Shown here piece after piece: positions 13,911 through 28,200 of a stretch of 64,000 nucleotides of DNA. Origin of the DNA: Crotophaga sulcirostris (Eukaryota; Chordata; Aves; Cuculiformes; Crotophagidae); the NCBI GenBank assembly GCA_013397455.1, contig VYZB01000095.1:1638355-1702354 (forward strand). The letters are read 5' to 3'. Positions within the stretch are counted from its first letter, which is position 1. Every line of letters begins with the position of its first letter. The notes under the pieces were generated by a model. It was not told the DNA's origin. It searched no databases and was given only the letters and a program-made list of their open reading frames with translations. The translations under genes and the position numbers were made by a program.

Positions 13911-16900
13911 CTCATATATACCCCTGTATGTCCCACACATCACCTTTGGATATCTCAGGAATAGATATCTTTCCTTCCCCCACAGATAAGAAGAAAAACA
14001 GCCAAAAAGTATCTGAGGATTAAGTCCTTTCCTACAGACTTCTTCTCTCCAATGGGAAAACAACAAAAAATTATTCTGACAACTTCTGTAACAAACATAT
14101 TTGTATAAAATACATACTGTTGACAAATGAACATGCAATTGGTATTTTTAGGGGAAAATGTAATGTTTCCCCCATGATCGTATTTAACATACTTTGTTTT
14201 CCATCTATCTAGACCGACTGTTCAAACTGTGGCATAACAATTAGAATAAGTGATAGTGTTACATCCAGAAAACAAAGAGTATGATGGCACAATTTATCTT
14301 GTTAGATTTCTTGATTTAATGCCCGTTTGGGATTTCTAGTCTGAACCAGATTTTTCTTATGCTATAAATATTTCAGTTTTTTCATTTATTCTTGATTTAG
14401 TTTGACAGTAAATAATCCCATGGAAGCTGCTGTTGGAAAGATGCTGTAAAAATTATTAAGTGCCTGCTTGCCAGTTAGGCCCTTGTGTTTGTCAGAGTGA
14501 AATAAGTACAACAGTTGGGTTACTTAAATGAAATGTGTGTGTGTATGTAGATATATATTTTTACAATAATGCCCCATAACTTGCAATCTTAGAAGCAGGA
14601 GAATTACAGTTCTCGGGACTGATCAATACCTTATACGAATACAAAGAGTTTTGAGTATATATTCTGGATTTTGGCAGCAGTAGGTACTTGCTTCTTGGTT
14701 TCAAAAGACTCGTGTATAACTCAATGAGAGGGGAATAGAAAGCAGGGAGTTTTTCAGAAGTATCTGCCCGTGGGCAAAAAAATGGGCAAACTGAGCTTCC
14801 TCACCCACTGTTGTTGCTGGATGAATAGATCGGGGTTGTTTGGGGAATCTTCCCGGAGGCAACCAGATTCCTCCTGCTAACCTATAGCTAGAAAAGGCGG
14901 CAAAACTGGGACACAAGGAAAGCAGGGATTGAAAGTCATTAAACTAATATAGGAGGAATTAACATTAAATATTCGTAAATAACTGAAATTCTAACTTTTT
15001 GATCTGAAAGGATACATTCTGTTTTGGAAGAACAAGGGAAAAAAGGTAAAGTTTTATTTTTGTCTTAAATATCACAGATGTATACACCAGCTTCAAGACA
15101 AATATTGACAAACAAGAGAAAGGGTGTGAAATAAATATGCTGAAAGTCAACAAGGAAAAATACAAGGTTCACATTTAAATAGAAATAATCAAGGCATACC
15201 TTCAGTATAGGCAGGCAGTTTAAAGAAGAGGTTAGAGTGAAACCTGAACTGAACGTAAATAAATAAAAAAGATAGCCACACTCTTTTTAGAATGTATAAA
15301 TAGCAAATGGCTGTTTGTCATTGCTCTGCCTCAGCTGAAGGACTGTGCCCAGCTGTGGCCAGGGTGCTTGTGGAAAAAAGGCAGCTATGATGAAAATAAG
15401 AAGAGATGATAAAACAATTACTTAGGAAAAACTAAATAGGAATCCTCTAATATAAAACACAATAATATTTTTCAAACATGCAAAAGGTATAGAGAGAAAC
15501 AGAAGTACACAAATAAAGGCATTTATAGCCAATGTTAGGAATAACTTTTAAGACAACAGTGTTGTCAGTGTTTCCTGAGGAAGTTATGGAAAGACTTAAA
15601 TCACCGTAGGTCTTTGAAGCATGACAGTCAAATATTTATGGAGGATATTTTAGGTGCAGTTACTGTCTCTTGGGGCAGGATTGATGCATAAAGACGCCAT
15701 CAGGCTCCTTTTTCTCTGTTTCTACCTTGACAGAATTATCCAAACTTCAATTTCCTTTTTTTTAAACAGCTCAAGCCATTTATGCTTTTAAATGATGCAG
15801 AAGTGCTTCAGTAGACCCCAGACGTGTGTGAAGTAGGACTTCTCAAAAGATTAAAAGAAACTCTGCTTTTTCCATCCTTTTTTTTTTTTTCCAAAAACTT
15901 AGAAGCTTGTAAAGGTTTGATCATTCCCCATCTGAAATGGCAACAAGCAATGGTGCACCACGTTTCTATATGTGTCCCCTGAGACCACCAACAATTTTTA
16001 GGTGAAGTTTGTAAAAACCTCCAAACAGAATAAAGTCCCTTATAGAAGTGGAATTACTTCCAAAAGAGTTGAATTTCTTAATTTTCTAAAAAAAAATATA
16101 TCTCACTCATAACAGCAGTAAGTTTCAGGGCAACCCCGTATTATCATAATTCTTTTCCCACTGGCATGAAAAAACGAGACAAGTGAAAAGATAATATGGA
16201 TCTGTAAATGTGGACCATAAAAATAATTTCTCAGTGAAAAATTTTCAGCATTTAAAAGGTTTAGAATGATTTTATGATTTTGTAAATTCATTTTATTAAG
16301 TGATTTCTGTTTTCAGCTGTTTTATGAACGGATTCTCAACAGTAAATTGTTAGTTTGCCCTTTGGGAGTATAGGCCAAACAGGTACTTTTTTCATGGTTT
16401 AATTCATCTGATGTTGACTGAAATGTCAGAGGAAATTAAAGCAATTGTTGCGTAAAATATTACAGAAGAATTTTTCATTTATGAAGAGTAAACCTTAACA
16501 CAAATTGTTTGTTTGTTTTTTTCTTTGGTTTTCTTACTCTATGTTTGACATTGTATTGCCCTCTCCTCCCACATGAGATCTACAATTTTGCATCCATAAC
16601 TGCTTATGTTACAATGCATTCACCACAGGATCCTTTCTGGGTTCAGAAGTCAGACTACTATAAGGCAAGAAACATCATAAAGTGGATGAACATTTAGGAG
16701 TCAAGAAGACGACGCTTTTGTAAACTTCCTTTCTTCCAGCCCATCAGTGATGGGGAAATGGACCACAGACAGATTTTGCTTTCTTACTTGGAGAAACTCA
16801 CTCCAGTGCCAAGTGACCTCTGTGCCACATGGAGTGGATGCATGAGTCTCAAACTTTATGTATGCTTTTCATTGATCTTGTTTCCAGCTCTGTGTCACTT

Positions 16901-17987
16901 GGCAATTATTTTTATGCTGGGATGATCCTATTTAGACTATTTATTGCATTTTTAGTGTCTGAGTCTTTAAATGGTGCAGTAGGACATGATTTTACACAGG
17001 GAAAATTGGGTATTTATTTCGGATCTGTACTTTAATTACCCAATATCTCTTCCTGTTTTTACAGAATATCAAGGTAGTCACAGGAAGACACACTTTACTT
17101 TCCACTGATTGGATGGGAGGAATTTTTGACCTTGGAAAGTGGAGATGGTGTTGCTATGGAAACTAATAAGTCTGCTGCCATTCATGAGCTGCAGCACAGG
17201 TAAAATGTTCCACTATTAGTGTTTGTGATTGATAAATCTATATCAGTATCATAATTCTTCTAGAAAGGAGAAGCAATTACCAAAACTAACAGTACTTATT
17301 CACATGAATAAGTGACTAAGAAGTTTTTCATTAGGACATGCTTTAATTTTAAGCAACACAAGGTGCTGCCTTTGAACCAAGAAAACACATTTCAAGATCA
17401 CAAGAAAGCTGTACTTCAGGTAATAGCCTTAAAAATATTCTAAACTGTAACACTGAGAAAACAGTACCATCATTACTTGGCTAACAGCATGCACATGAAG
17501 GACGTCTCTTAACTACAGCACAACTAACTCCCAAGCCAGCAAATGGAGCCGGATTGAAAACCAGAACAGTTTAGTGAGGTGTTTGGACTTGCATGGATGG
17601 TTTAGATTCCACACATAATATCATAACCTTCAAATGTCTCCATACTAGTAAAGCGTCTTTAAATCACATTCAACTTAAGGACAAATAAAAGCATTCATTT
17701 ATGAAGTCCAAAATAGGTAGAATTAAGAATCATAAGGACTATCACAATATAAATACCAAAAGAAAATCCTGCTTAATGCTCCAAAGCAACTGCAAATGTT
17801 CCTTCTTTGCCTTCAGTTGGCATGATGATTGACCTTCATGCAACCCACCCTGTAACTGAACCAGTGCTAGGCATCCTGTCAGTCCTCAGGTTCCATTCAG
17901 AGAAGAAAGCGTGGTTGGAAGAAGCAGGCCTACTTTCCCCCGGCCTTCTTCTTGAATATCCTTTATGCTTAATTGAAATATCAACAG
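13911..17987. other. Non-coding sequence, no gene seen
   Basis: No gene or named repeat is supported here. The DNA is AT-rich with small low-complexity patches, such as TG/TA repeats near 14536-14560 and a T-run near 15878-15890. A donor-like 'cag|gtaaaa' at about 17199 follows a short open frame starting at 17156 (METNKSAAIHELQH). Its phase and composition do not fit a contactin signal-peptide exon. Confidence 0.55.
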
Positions 17988-18045
17988 GATGCTAACATAT
18001 TTCAAGGTAAAATGTTCTTTTCTGCCTGGCTGGTCATCGTTCATG
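17988..18045 (+). CDS. Candidate CNTN6 signal-peptide exon (speculative)
   Basis: An ATG at 18012 opens a hydrophobic frame, MFFSAWLVIVH, and then one G at 18045, immediately before a strong donor (gtaagg, 18046). The last base is phase 1. The next supported CNTN6 exon (41041) starts with GG, so splicing would make a Gly codon followed by EETLRGPIF. The acceptor would be the CAG ending at 17987, preceded by a pyrimidine-rich stretch (about 17934-17972) with no other AG between. Position -3 of the ATG is A. A possible cleavage site after Val-His-Gly obeys the small-residue rule at -1 and -3. Against it, the leader would be only about 12 residues and has no basic n-region, whereas contactin leaders are usually about 18-20 residues. 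The true exon may lie upstream of the window. Confidence 0.2.
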
Positions 18046-19230
18046 GTAAGGGTTTGGTATTTGAATTAATTCCATTTTTGAACCTTTCTCCTAATTCAAA
18101 GCATATAACTTGACAATCCTGCTTCATAAAACCATACAGATGGGATTAACTCATATGACTTATTACAGTCTCATCTAAAAACAGACACAAATGGTAACTG
18201 AATTCTTAGAGGTTATAATGAATTTGGGCATGAACTGACCCTTCACACTTTTCTGTGATAAAAAACATGGCAACTGACTTTTGTCTACAATTAATGTATT
18301 GAACTCTAAATAGCTGGGATGTTACTCACGTACTTACAAAGAAATTGTATTAAAGTAACCTCAAATGATACTGAAATTAATTATGTAATGCATGAGTCAG
18401 CAGCTTTCTGAAATGAAGAAACAGAAGCAGAGTGCAGACTTCAGTACTATTTTAAAATATGATTTAATTTAAAATAACTGATATTTTATCTAATAGATTT
18501 CAAGTAAAAATGTAAATCCCAGGATCAGACTTTCTGTTAATCAATACTAATTGCCCATTTCAGTAACAGCCAACATATTTAGGGCTTCCTATTAAAATAT
18601 TTGTAGAGATTTCAAGAAAGCAGTCATTTGCTTGAGCCCAGATATGATGAACTAAATTCAACAACAAATTTTTTAGGACCCCAGTCATCCCTTTCATTAC
18701 TCACTACACTGCCACAGCATTTATCAGCCCACTTGGATACTTCTCATAGCTCATTTCCTCCTCTATCAGTTTAAGTAAAGGACTTGTACCAACCTTTTAG
18801 AGTACAGTATTCCCCTATAATGTCTTGATTGCTTATAGAAGTTATGAAATAGTTGGTGATTCTGGAATATGAATCACTGAAAGAGCTGTACCGCTTGGTG
18901 ATGAACAAGATATTTTTACAATCATGTTTTGTGTTTCCAAATATATGTAACCTTTTCCTTCACTTATTTCATTTTCCAAGCTTTCATTTTTCAAACTTTT
19001 TGTCATCTTCATCTTTTTTGCTATAAGATCATCTTTTAATGAGAACAGTGTCGTGGGCTAACTGAGTTAAAAGATACTAGGAGCTCACTTTTACATTAAC
19101 ATGTTCAGTTTTTTGAAGACTTAAGAAAAGATAAAAATGTAAATGTTCCATATTCCCAGGCAGCAAGAGTAGATCACAACGGCACCTTTGTCCTGATCCT
19201 GCTGTCAATTAAAGGAACAGCAAAAGCTCC

Positions 19231-19305
19231 CACTGACTTCACTGAGATAAATTAATTTAAACCTGGGTATAAATTAACTTCATTGATTTCAGTGGACATA
19301 TGCTG
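19231..19305. repeat. Possible degenerate ancient dispersed repeat
   Basis: Two related cores lie about 50 bp apart: 'cactgacttcactgag' (19231) and 'cattgatttcagtgg' (19281). They resemble the motifs at 7309 and 36075. The pattern is typical of very old interspersed repeats in sauropsids, but no family can be named by eye. Confidence 0.3.
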
Positions 19306-22300
19306 ATTTTCACTACATGGCATTCTGAAATATGCTTGATGGTAATAGTCAAACCTGCAGTTATGAGCAAAACTTCTTTGATTTATTATATGGATAGTTC
19401 GCATCAATTTAACAGTAATAGAATTGAATGGGAAAATTAGGAACTAGTCACGATGCTGAGCAGAGCATTCTTGTGGGCTGGGGCTTGAAAGAAAATTCAG
19501 GTTGTTAGATGACATTGGTCTTTCTTCCTTGTTTCTACCTCAATTCTACCAGACATGTAGAATAAAAATTATATTGACCTATAAATGAATTTTAAATCTA
19601 AGGATTAAATGTGCTATACAGCAGAAGTAGATATTATTACCCACTCACCCCCATCCCCCAAAATGGTAATTCAATTGCTCAAAAATCAAACTACCCTCTA
19701 TATTCTCTCTATGGAAAGATCATGGAAAGACTAATATTCCCTCCAACTCTTATTTTCCAACAGAGCTTTTTTATGTGACTTAACACGGTCTTTGTGGTTT
19801 TCTTGCAATTGCCTCAGGGGATAAAATAAAATGAAGTAATGTATGCATGCACAGTGACACAGAGAGGGAACACATTAGACTTTTTTTTCATAACCCATTG
19901 CTATTTAAATGAGATAATCTGATCTAAGCAAAGCACCAGAGGCAGGAAGGGTGATGAAGATGAACTCAGAGATCATTACATTAAATTCTGTATACTTGTT
20001 ATAAGGATGCATGACAACCATCTCCTTACACTATTGTTGAAATTTAAACATTGCTTGATATTAGTATGTCAACAAAGAGCATACATTTCTGGTTTAAAGA
20101 TCTAGGCAGAATTTTGAGAAGCTAATATGAACAGTTAAGTGTCCAGCGTGTTCAAGGAAGAAAATAATTATTTCTTCACACCAAAACTGTCTCAAGTTTT
20201 CCTCCTATGGCTGCTCCTAGCTCATAGTCCTTCCTCTGGAGCTATTGTGTGAGACTGGTTGTGAACAATATCATATTGAGAGAAGAAGCTGTCTTAAGCA
20301 TCCATCAGATGCACTTTAGACTGCTATTTGGAAACGGATGCCAGGTCTGCTTCCACAACAGGTTGCCTGTGCAACAACAGGCACCCCATTTATCTGTCTC
20401 TCTGGTCCCTCCAATCTCTCCTCTGTCAATAAGGATTTATGGATTCTGTCCAATACTGTAATGCAAAGAATAATTTGATCATAAATACGTTGCTAAATCC
20501 ATTCTCCCACCCTTTTCTATTACCTAGTTAAGGAACATAGGATGAATACATGTTACAGATCTTAGACAAGAAGAGAAACAGGTGCAGCTTGATTTTTCCA
20601 ATGGTTGACCATATGTGATACTGGGAGAATAAATAAGTCTGTTGGTAGCTCCCTACCCTGCATATTATGCACAGTCTCACTTTGTCACCAGTTTTATTGC
20701 AAATATCTAACTCTCCCGCTTCCTTCTTTCAGTTCTCCAAGGTTCTTTTCAGTTCAGGAAGAGGAGGAGAGTTATCTTTTCATTATTTCTGCATTTTCTA
20801 TCTTCCTCCTGGACAGTTTATCCAAATTTCCAGTGTCCCTCCCATTCCTAAAGACTGTAAAGAAATCTCTCTTATCTGATTCCTGGTGGTTTCTGCCCTT
20901 CAAATAAATACATTCAGTCCTCCAACTTAAAGATGGGCTTTGTAACTGTTCCGTGCTCTGCTGATGGTTTTGACTCCACCAAGGAAGCAAATGGAGTTTC
21001 CAGGGTTAAAAATGAGGATAAAGAAAAATGTCAGTAAAAGCTATCAGGCACTTAACATTAGCTATAGATGACATTATTAAAAGCCAAACCAGCAAGTCCT
21101 ATCCTTCATTTTGGAAATGAGACGTAACTGTATTTATACACAGTTCTTTGCCTTATTGGCTTAAATTCAGTTGAAGAAGCAATTGCAACCTCCCGGGCTG
21201 TATTTTGGCCCATCATTTTAAAACTGCTAAATTAGAGAGAGAAATTTCATGATGTAAAGTGTCCTGATACTCCTTTGGGTCACAGCATGATGAATATTGA
21301 ATACATCACATCCCACACTGCCTGCAGACTCTTGCAGATTTATTGTTAGCATAACAACACCTTTAGGAATGGAACAGCAGACCATATATTTTAAGACAAG
21401 TGACATCTTTGCTATTTCTAACAGCGAACTGTGGAGATGAACTAGTCCAGTCTGGAAATGTTAAGGCTTCTCTGAACAACCAGAGGCATTTGGAAACCCA
21501 CAGATGAATCAGAGAATGATAATAGTTAGGTCTCCCTTGGACAACATGGAAGTTTTCATGACTTTGGGAAAAAGTGACCCTGAAAGTCGTATTTCTGTAA
21601 ATGGCTTCGAAGCATCTGGCAGGAGAGGATGACTGGTAACAAAACGACCTTTCCAGGAGAGTGAAGAGTGACATTTAAAGAAAAAATTTTGTCTCCATTT
21701 TATGGAGTGCCATCTGGTTCAGCTCTTTTCCAAACATCAGCGACCTACAAAAATATTCTGGTACAACAAAGCCAGTAGAAGAGATCACCTAATGCCCCAA
21801 AGATGTAGTGCTGGGTTGGCCAAAAGAGGGGTGGTGAGCCATAGAGAGGCAGGCAGCCCTTCCCCTGCCATTTCAAAAATGATAAATTCTTCGGCTATTG
21901 GCAAGACACAGGAAGAGAGACTGTGACTGTGTCTAGAGAGAATTGGCTATGAAATTATTTAGTTAATTTGATTTGATATTAACAGTCTTTACCTGATTTC
22001 TGTTCTTAGAAAACCTTCATAAAGATTTTACTGATTGCACCACAGCTTCACTCTCCTTTATAGCGAACCGAGTTGCTCTAGGGATAGTGCTTTGACTGTC
22101 TCTGCTTCTGAAAGAAGACACTGTCTCTGGGATGTATTTACCTAATGGAACAAGCTGCTTCTGCAGGGCCTCCATCTAGAGGTTAATGTGGGCAGTAAGA
22201 GACAGGAGAGAAGGTATCTCAGGTGTGACCTTCACTCTCATGTTCCGCTGGTACCTCATTTGCTTTCACCTTACATGCAATGGACTGATTGTCTGGGTCT

Positions 22301-25189
22301 GACATGCACCAGCAACGTCCCAGCTAAAAGCTATTACTCCAGGAACAGCCCCACATATGCTCAGATACAAACTCAGGACCTAATACTTTTTGTATGAGCA
22401 GGAAAAATATTATTATCAAAAAAGACACGAGAAATGTGCAGGATGAAGGGAAAACACATCATACATAGGAAGGGAAAATAATTTTTCTAATCCATCACCC
22501 AACGTTGCAGACATCACACTTGGAAAATATTATCCCAAATATTGGGTGAGCGCCAGAGAGTCAGCTGCCTGCCCCAGTTCTTTCCTGGAAGGCCTTACAC
22601 AGAACTGGTCCCTCTATATTTAATTTTAAGAATGAGAATGAGCAATTTCACTACTTCCATTTCCCATCTCTTATCAGAACCACAAACTGTTTCTGACTCA
22701 AGGGCAAAAGATGGACAAAATAAGCCAGTGTGTGAGAATTATGAATGTCTGTCCACAGTGCAAGGCAACATAAAGGATGAATCCTCTTGTGATAAAGAGT
22801 ACTGGTGCTCAGGAAGCCTGGGAGCAATTTCTGCCTGTACCACTTGCTGGCTGCTTGAACAGGAGAATGTTACAAAGCACTGTGGAGTGTAAGATAAACA
22901 TTTTCTTCATTGCTCAGTTCAAAGAGGGATATATTCACACCAGTTTGTGGCTTTAGCTGCTATGATAATGAGGCACATGTAGAAAGAAATGGCAATGCAG
23001 TAATGATAATAACTTCAATAAAGAAGTGACAACCTACATTAGTGGCAATTAGTTGGTTTGACAGTGAGAAGGACTCAGCATTGGTATTGTTATGCCACAG
23101 ATTGCAATGGCAGTCTTATCACTTGCTTTGAAAAGAGAAGAATTAGGGCAAGGCTTCACATTTCTGAAAGCCTCACTTATTATATTTAGTGAACGTAAGG
23201 GATTTTGCAGCTTTTCACTAAACAGACACAAACCCGCCTCAAAGCAGTCATTATTCTGGTTGGCAACGGAGTGTATCTCTGTGACGTTTCCCAAGTAAAC
23301 CACACCACACCAGATTGACCCGCCGGATACAGGGAATGACAATCATTTAATATTACATAACACGAGCTAGACTCACATTATAGAAGACTCTTACTTGTTA
23401 TACTTCATTTCCAAGAAAAATATCTTTTTTGAATTCCCTTGAGTGCAAAGACATATGGTGAAAAAGAGGTTAGAACTCAGATGCTTCTCTGAGGGTGCAC
23501 TTTCAAATTTTAGGTTGCATTGATTTAGCTGTCGAAAAGATGTTATTTACAGTTTCTGAAGTTAAGTGAAGCATTGTAGAATTCATGGAAGTCATTACTA
23601 GAGTTTTATGTTTCCTATATGGCTCTAGTGAATAAGTCTCTCCTATAGTCTGAAAAGCCTAACCCATTTTTATAGAGGTTTAAATAATTATTACTTCCTA
23701 ATATTTACAATTAGTTACTTTAAAAAACCCATTTTTTCTCTACTGCCAATTTAAGATGGTTTCTTTTTGTTTCATATCATTTGATGTCTCCGTATGAAAG
23801 GCTCATTAACTTTGTGCAATAACATCCTGGTACTTCAGAAGTAATTCAAATTTTTTTCATTTTCTGTTTGCAACAGCTTCAAAGAAAATTCAATTGCACT
23901 TTATTATCACTGCCAAGATGCTGAAATCAGCAGGTGATTAAACACTTAAAATATTTTGAGTATTTTCTATTGCTAGTAACAGAAGAATTAAGTATAAAAA
24001 AATTAAACTTAAGATCGCACAATAATATATCACTGAAATAGTTAGCTATTAGTTTACTAAAGTACACTGGGTTTAAGTAAAATGTAACAGAACGTAATTC
24101 TTCTATTTAATATAAATCTTGAGTGGAGAGCCTGCTTCTAGTACTCCAGATCAGTTACACATGAGCATTAAACAAACTCAAACTGCACATCTACTGTAGC
24201 CTTCCACATTGCACGAGATGTTTCCCTGACCCTAGTGTCACTCATTGATTTTGTTCACACCTAAACACCTTCAGAAAGAAGCCCACAGCCTGTGTCTGAT
24301 CTTTCATTTCAGTAACAAGCTAACATATAAGCCAACTTTTGAATTGCATTGTTTTGCTAAGGTCGCTTATTCAAGCAGGGCACTGTGTTTATGGGTGTTA
24401 AACAGGTCTGGATTTTGAAATCCCCCATTTCAGAGCTGAGGGTGCTGCATCTTAGTCTGGCATATTATTACGGTAATCAAATAGTTACCAACTTGGGTTC
24501 CCTTTGAGTTTAATCCGTTCTCTTTTTATCTACACAACCAATGTCTTGATTAAAGCACTGGCACGAGAAACCTTACATTTTATTTTGGTGAGAATGATGG
24601 ACATGTCCTACATGAAACAGAGAGAAACTCAGCTGTAGTCTCTTAGTTTCCACTAGCAGAAAAGTGATGCATGTAGACAGTAAAGAGTGAGGAGGATTGA
24701 ATTTGTTTTCAGAAAACAGACCTTGGAAATGCAAAAAAACTATTAAATCTGCTTTACTTAGAAATAGACACCCAGATCAAATTTCCAGGCAGTTTAATAT
24801 TCCCATCCAGCAGATCCACAGACACTGACATGGATGAAGACCTTGCCCACTAACTTTTAAGAGATGAAACAATATCTGCTACTTCCACGTAATCACAGAC
24901 TGATCATCCCTTCCATTGTTTGCAGAAGCTTGAAAACAAAATGTCTCTAGTTATTGATTTGCCACTTCTTTTTCATTTAGCAACTATTGATTGCTGTTTA
25001 TGTGTGCGTGTTTCTTGTTGAGCAGAAATTAACATTGAAAACTTCTTGGAATTCACTGCATTCATACCTACTTGACATTCCTGGGAGAAGCTTGCTACCA
25101 CAATCACTGTAACTTGGGTTTTAAAAAATCTGTTTCGTTTTCTTCTCCAATCTCTTGGCATCAAAAAAAACTTACATACAAAATCTTTT

Positions 25190-25204
25190 TATTATTATTA
25201 TTAT
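25190..25204 (+). repeat. ATT microsatellite
   Basis: Five ATT-type units occur in a row directly after a short T-run. It is an ordinary short trinucleotide repeat. Confidence 0.8.
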
Positions 25205-28200
25205 CGTTGGCACTTGCCTGGGACAGAAAATGTCATTGTCACAGAGTTTGAGCTCACAGAGTCATTTAAAACCACACAGTAATATTTAGGCTGTGGTTAT
25301 TGTGCCTACATTACAAAAATAAACCTCTTAGAGATGTGAGGCATTTTTTCATGACTATCTGGAAGAGAAGCTCTTGTGATTACCACTAAAATTGCTTGCT
25401 GGTGTGTGCATGGGAGCCAGCTCTGAGACACATGCTGATCTGTAATTTGAGAAAAATATGGATGGATTAGTCTAGTGGGGCCATGTGTAAGGGCTGGATG
25501 AATGAAAATATCTGACATAGAGATGAACCATTGTTCAACCAAAGCTATTACATCTGTACCATCTGTATAATTGTCCTCTCGTTGCTCTTATTACATTTGG
25601 ATTCTATAGTTTTCCCAGTTTGGGTTCTATAAGCTCTAAATACAGTCAAAATCACAGACCAAGTACACATTTTCCATGAGATTAGATTATACTCCTGAAA
25701 CTCCTGAACCACCAAATAATAAAGCAAATAAATTCTTTCTATTTACCTTGTGCTTGTTTTTCATTCTCCAGAACTTCCCTTTTCTATATTCTTTCACTAA
25801 ACTTCAGGGTTAGACTCCTAAAAAAAAAATGTTTAATTCTCATGGAATTACAGTTTCAGGAACCAGATAAAATACTCACACTTACCATTCTAGGATTTAT
25901 GATAATTACTGGTCGAGTTGATTGGATAGTTAGCACAATTAGCACCCATGCAGTGACAAGGCACTCTACAGTTTCTTCTGTAGGAGTTAAGAGGGGAGCA
26001 AGTAAGAGGACTAATTTTGAATGTGGAGGTAGACTTCAGATACACAGGAGATCTGCAGCTCCCACTTTTCTGGTTCCCTCTCCTTCCCTCTTTCTGTGCA
26101 AAGTCCATCTGGAGGAGACAATCATTGTCCTAGTAGGGCCACTTAAGGAGAAAGCTATCTAAAGTCCTATCAGCTTTACAGCCAGAGGTAGATTTATAGA
26201 CTTTAGTCTTGATCTCTAAGCCTTTACTTTTACGCCTTTGATTTTTAGACCCTTTTAGAATTTTGGCAATAGGATTTTTTTTTTCAGTTCTGTATGACAT
26301 AGCACTATGGTATTTTGTCCTTTGTTCAATATTAATATATGCTTTATTGTTCTATTCTAATTACAATCTCATTATTAAAGGGGCACTATGTTTTCCTCTG
26401 ACAGATATTGCATCTAATTGTTAGTGGATCTCGGTTATTCTGTACTTATTGTTATTAATAATTTGTAGCAATTGAATTGGTATTAGAATATTACTCTGCT
26501 AAATCACTTTTGCTGCTAATTAAGGCACTATCTGTGACATTGTTTAGCTTCAAACATCATGCTCCTGCTTTTCAGCCTGGTATAATTACCTGTAAGTCAT
26601 TCATTTCTACTTACGTAAGTCAGGTCTTTTAATCAAGACTCCTGTGAGCTTTGCTATGGTGTGAGCTGCTATTGGTAAGAATGAAAAGTTCTCACGGACA
26701 AAGATATTATTGTAATGACAAATGCACCTTTCACTGGAGCCCTGGAAATCCTTAGAAATAGAATAATTATTCTTGATGGTTCCAAAATGGAGACAAAAGA
26801 AGAAGGAGGGTTTTGAGGAAAAAGTGAAAGATTACTCAAGTAATCCAACTATTCATCAGCAAGGAAAATCACCATAGCTTTAAAATGTATTCCTCACAAA
26901 ATACTGTCTATAAGATCAGGTTGCTTTGCTTGCCTTGTTTTGCTGCCAAGAGGGCTGCTGTGGGCAGGGCAGCAGCCGGAGAGGGAAAGGAGTGTTCAAA
27001 AGAATTTTCACCTTTCTCTTATCCAAGTGATGTGGGAGATGCTCTTTCCTGTCCCCTCCCAGCTCTACCAGTAGTCTTATGCATCTGATGGAGGGAGGTT
27101 CTCTGAGACGTCAGGGGCTCAGGCACTTCAGCAGCAACTCAAAGCTTTGTTGCACAGTGGGTTATTTGGATGCATTGATGTGGTGTATAGGTGTATTGTT
27201 TGCCATTGGATTTGTTTAAAAGCAGATGCAAAGCTCATTATTGTTTGGGAGAATTACCTTAGAAAGTAAAAGCATCTAATAAAATCACAGAACAAACACC
27301 GTTCTTTGGGATCTGCTTCCCCTGAATTGCTGTGTGCTCTTGGACACATTTTTGTTTATATTGTTTCATTGGCCCAGCAGACATCAGGGCTGCTCTTCTT
27401 CCCAAACCACAGCACAGCCTCCAGCTCATAGACTGTGCCCTAAACTCACATTGGAAAATGGCTTTGTAGCTTAGAGTAAAATCTATCCAAACTTTGAATC
27501 ATGTGCTTAGATGGCCTTCCTACCAACAGGAAAGTGATATATGGAAAGCAATTTCTTCATCCTCATATTGTCTCACTTCATACACTTATGCCAAATAGTT
27601 TTTGATGATTGATTACTTTTCCTACAGCTTATAAAAAAAATTTATACTGGTACAGGCAATGTGAAAAAACCTGCAGGGGTTAGCCTCGAGTAATGTCCTG
27701 TTGAACATTAATCAGATTCATATTTAAGTCATATTAGTCCAAAGCTACTGAAATCACTGACAATATAATGCAATTTAAATCAGAATACAACATTATACCT
27801 CCAACTACTGTTTCTAATTAGATTTGTTCTGCTTTACACTATACGTAGTAGAAATAAAAGAGTTTTCTATGTGTCTTTCTTGTAAACATTTGTGGTTTTG
27901 CAAAACAGAAATAGTTTGCTCTAGTCCAGAGAAAACGTAGTCATTTATACAACAGTTATTGAATTCATATTTGTCTGACAAGTGACCTTATCAGCTATAA
28001 TCTGTCATCTTCTAATTAGTCTACATTTATTTTATTTCACTAAATTAACCCTCAGCCTCTCCTGAAGATAAGCTGATGGTATACCAAATCGTGTGTGCTG
28101 TTGCAATTAAAAGGGCGGTGCACATGTAGTCCACAAATTTTCCTTAAAGAAAGGTATATCTCCTTAATGTCATATCAATCTGATTACAAATTGAAATAGT

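Noticed and set aside
17156..17199. Short frame METNKSAAIHELQH ending at a cag|gtaaaa donor-like site
   Set aside because: The splice phase would be 2, not the phase 1 needed by the exon at 41041, and the peptide is not hydrophobic, so it is not a leader exon.
26549..26575. MLLLFSLV hydrophobic start considered as a leader exon
   Set aside because: It reads into TAA almost at once, and the only donor-like site (gtataa) is weak and in the wrong phase.
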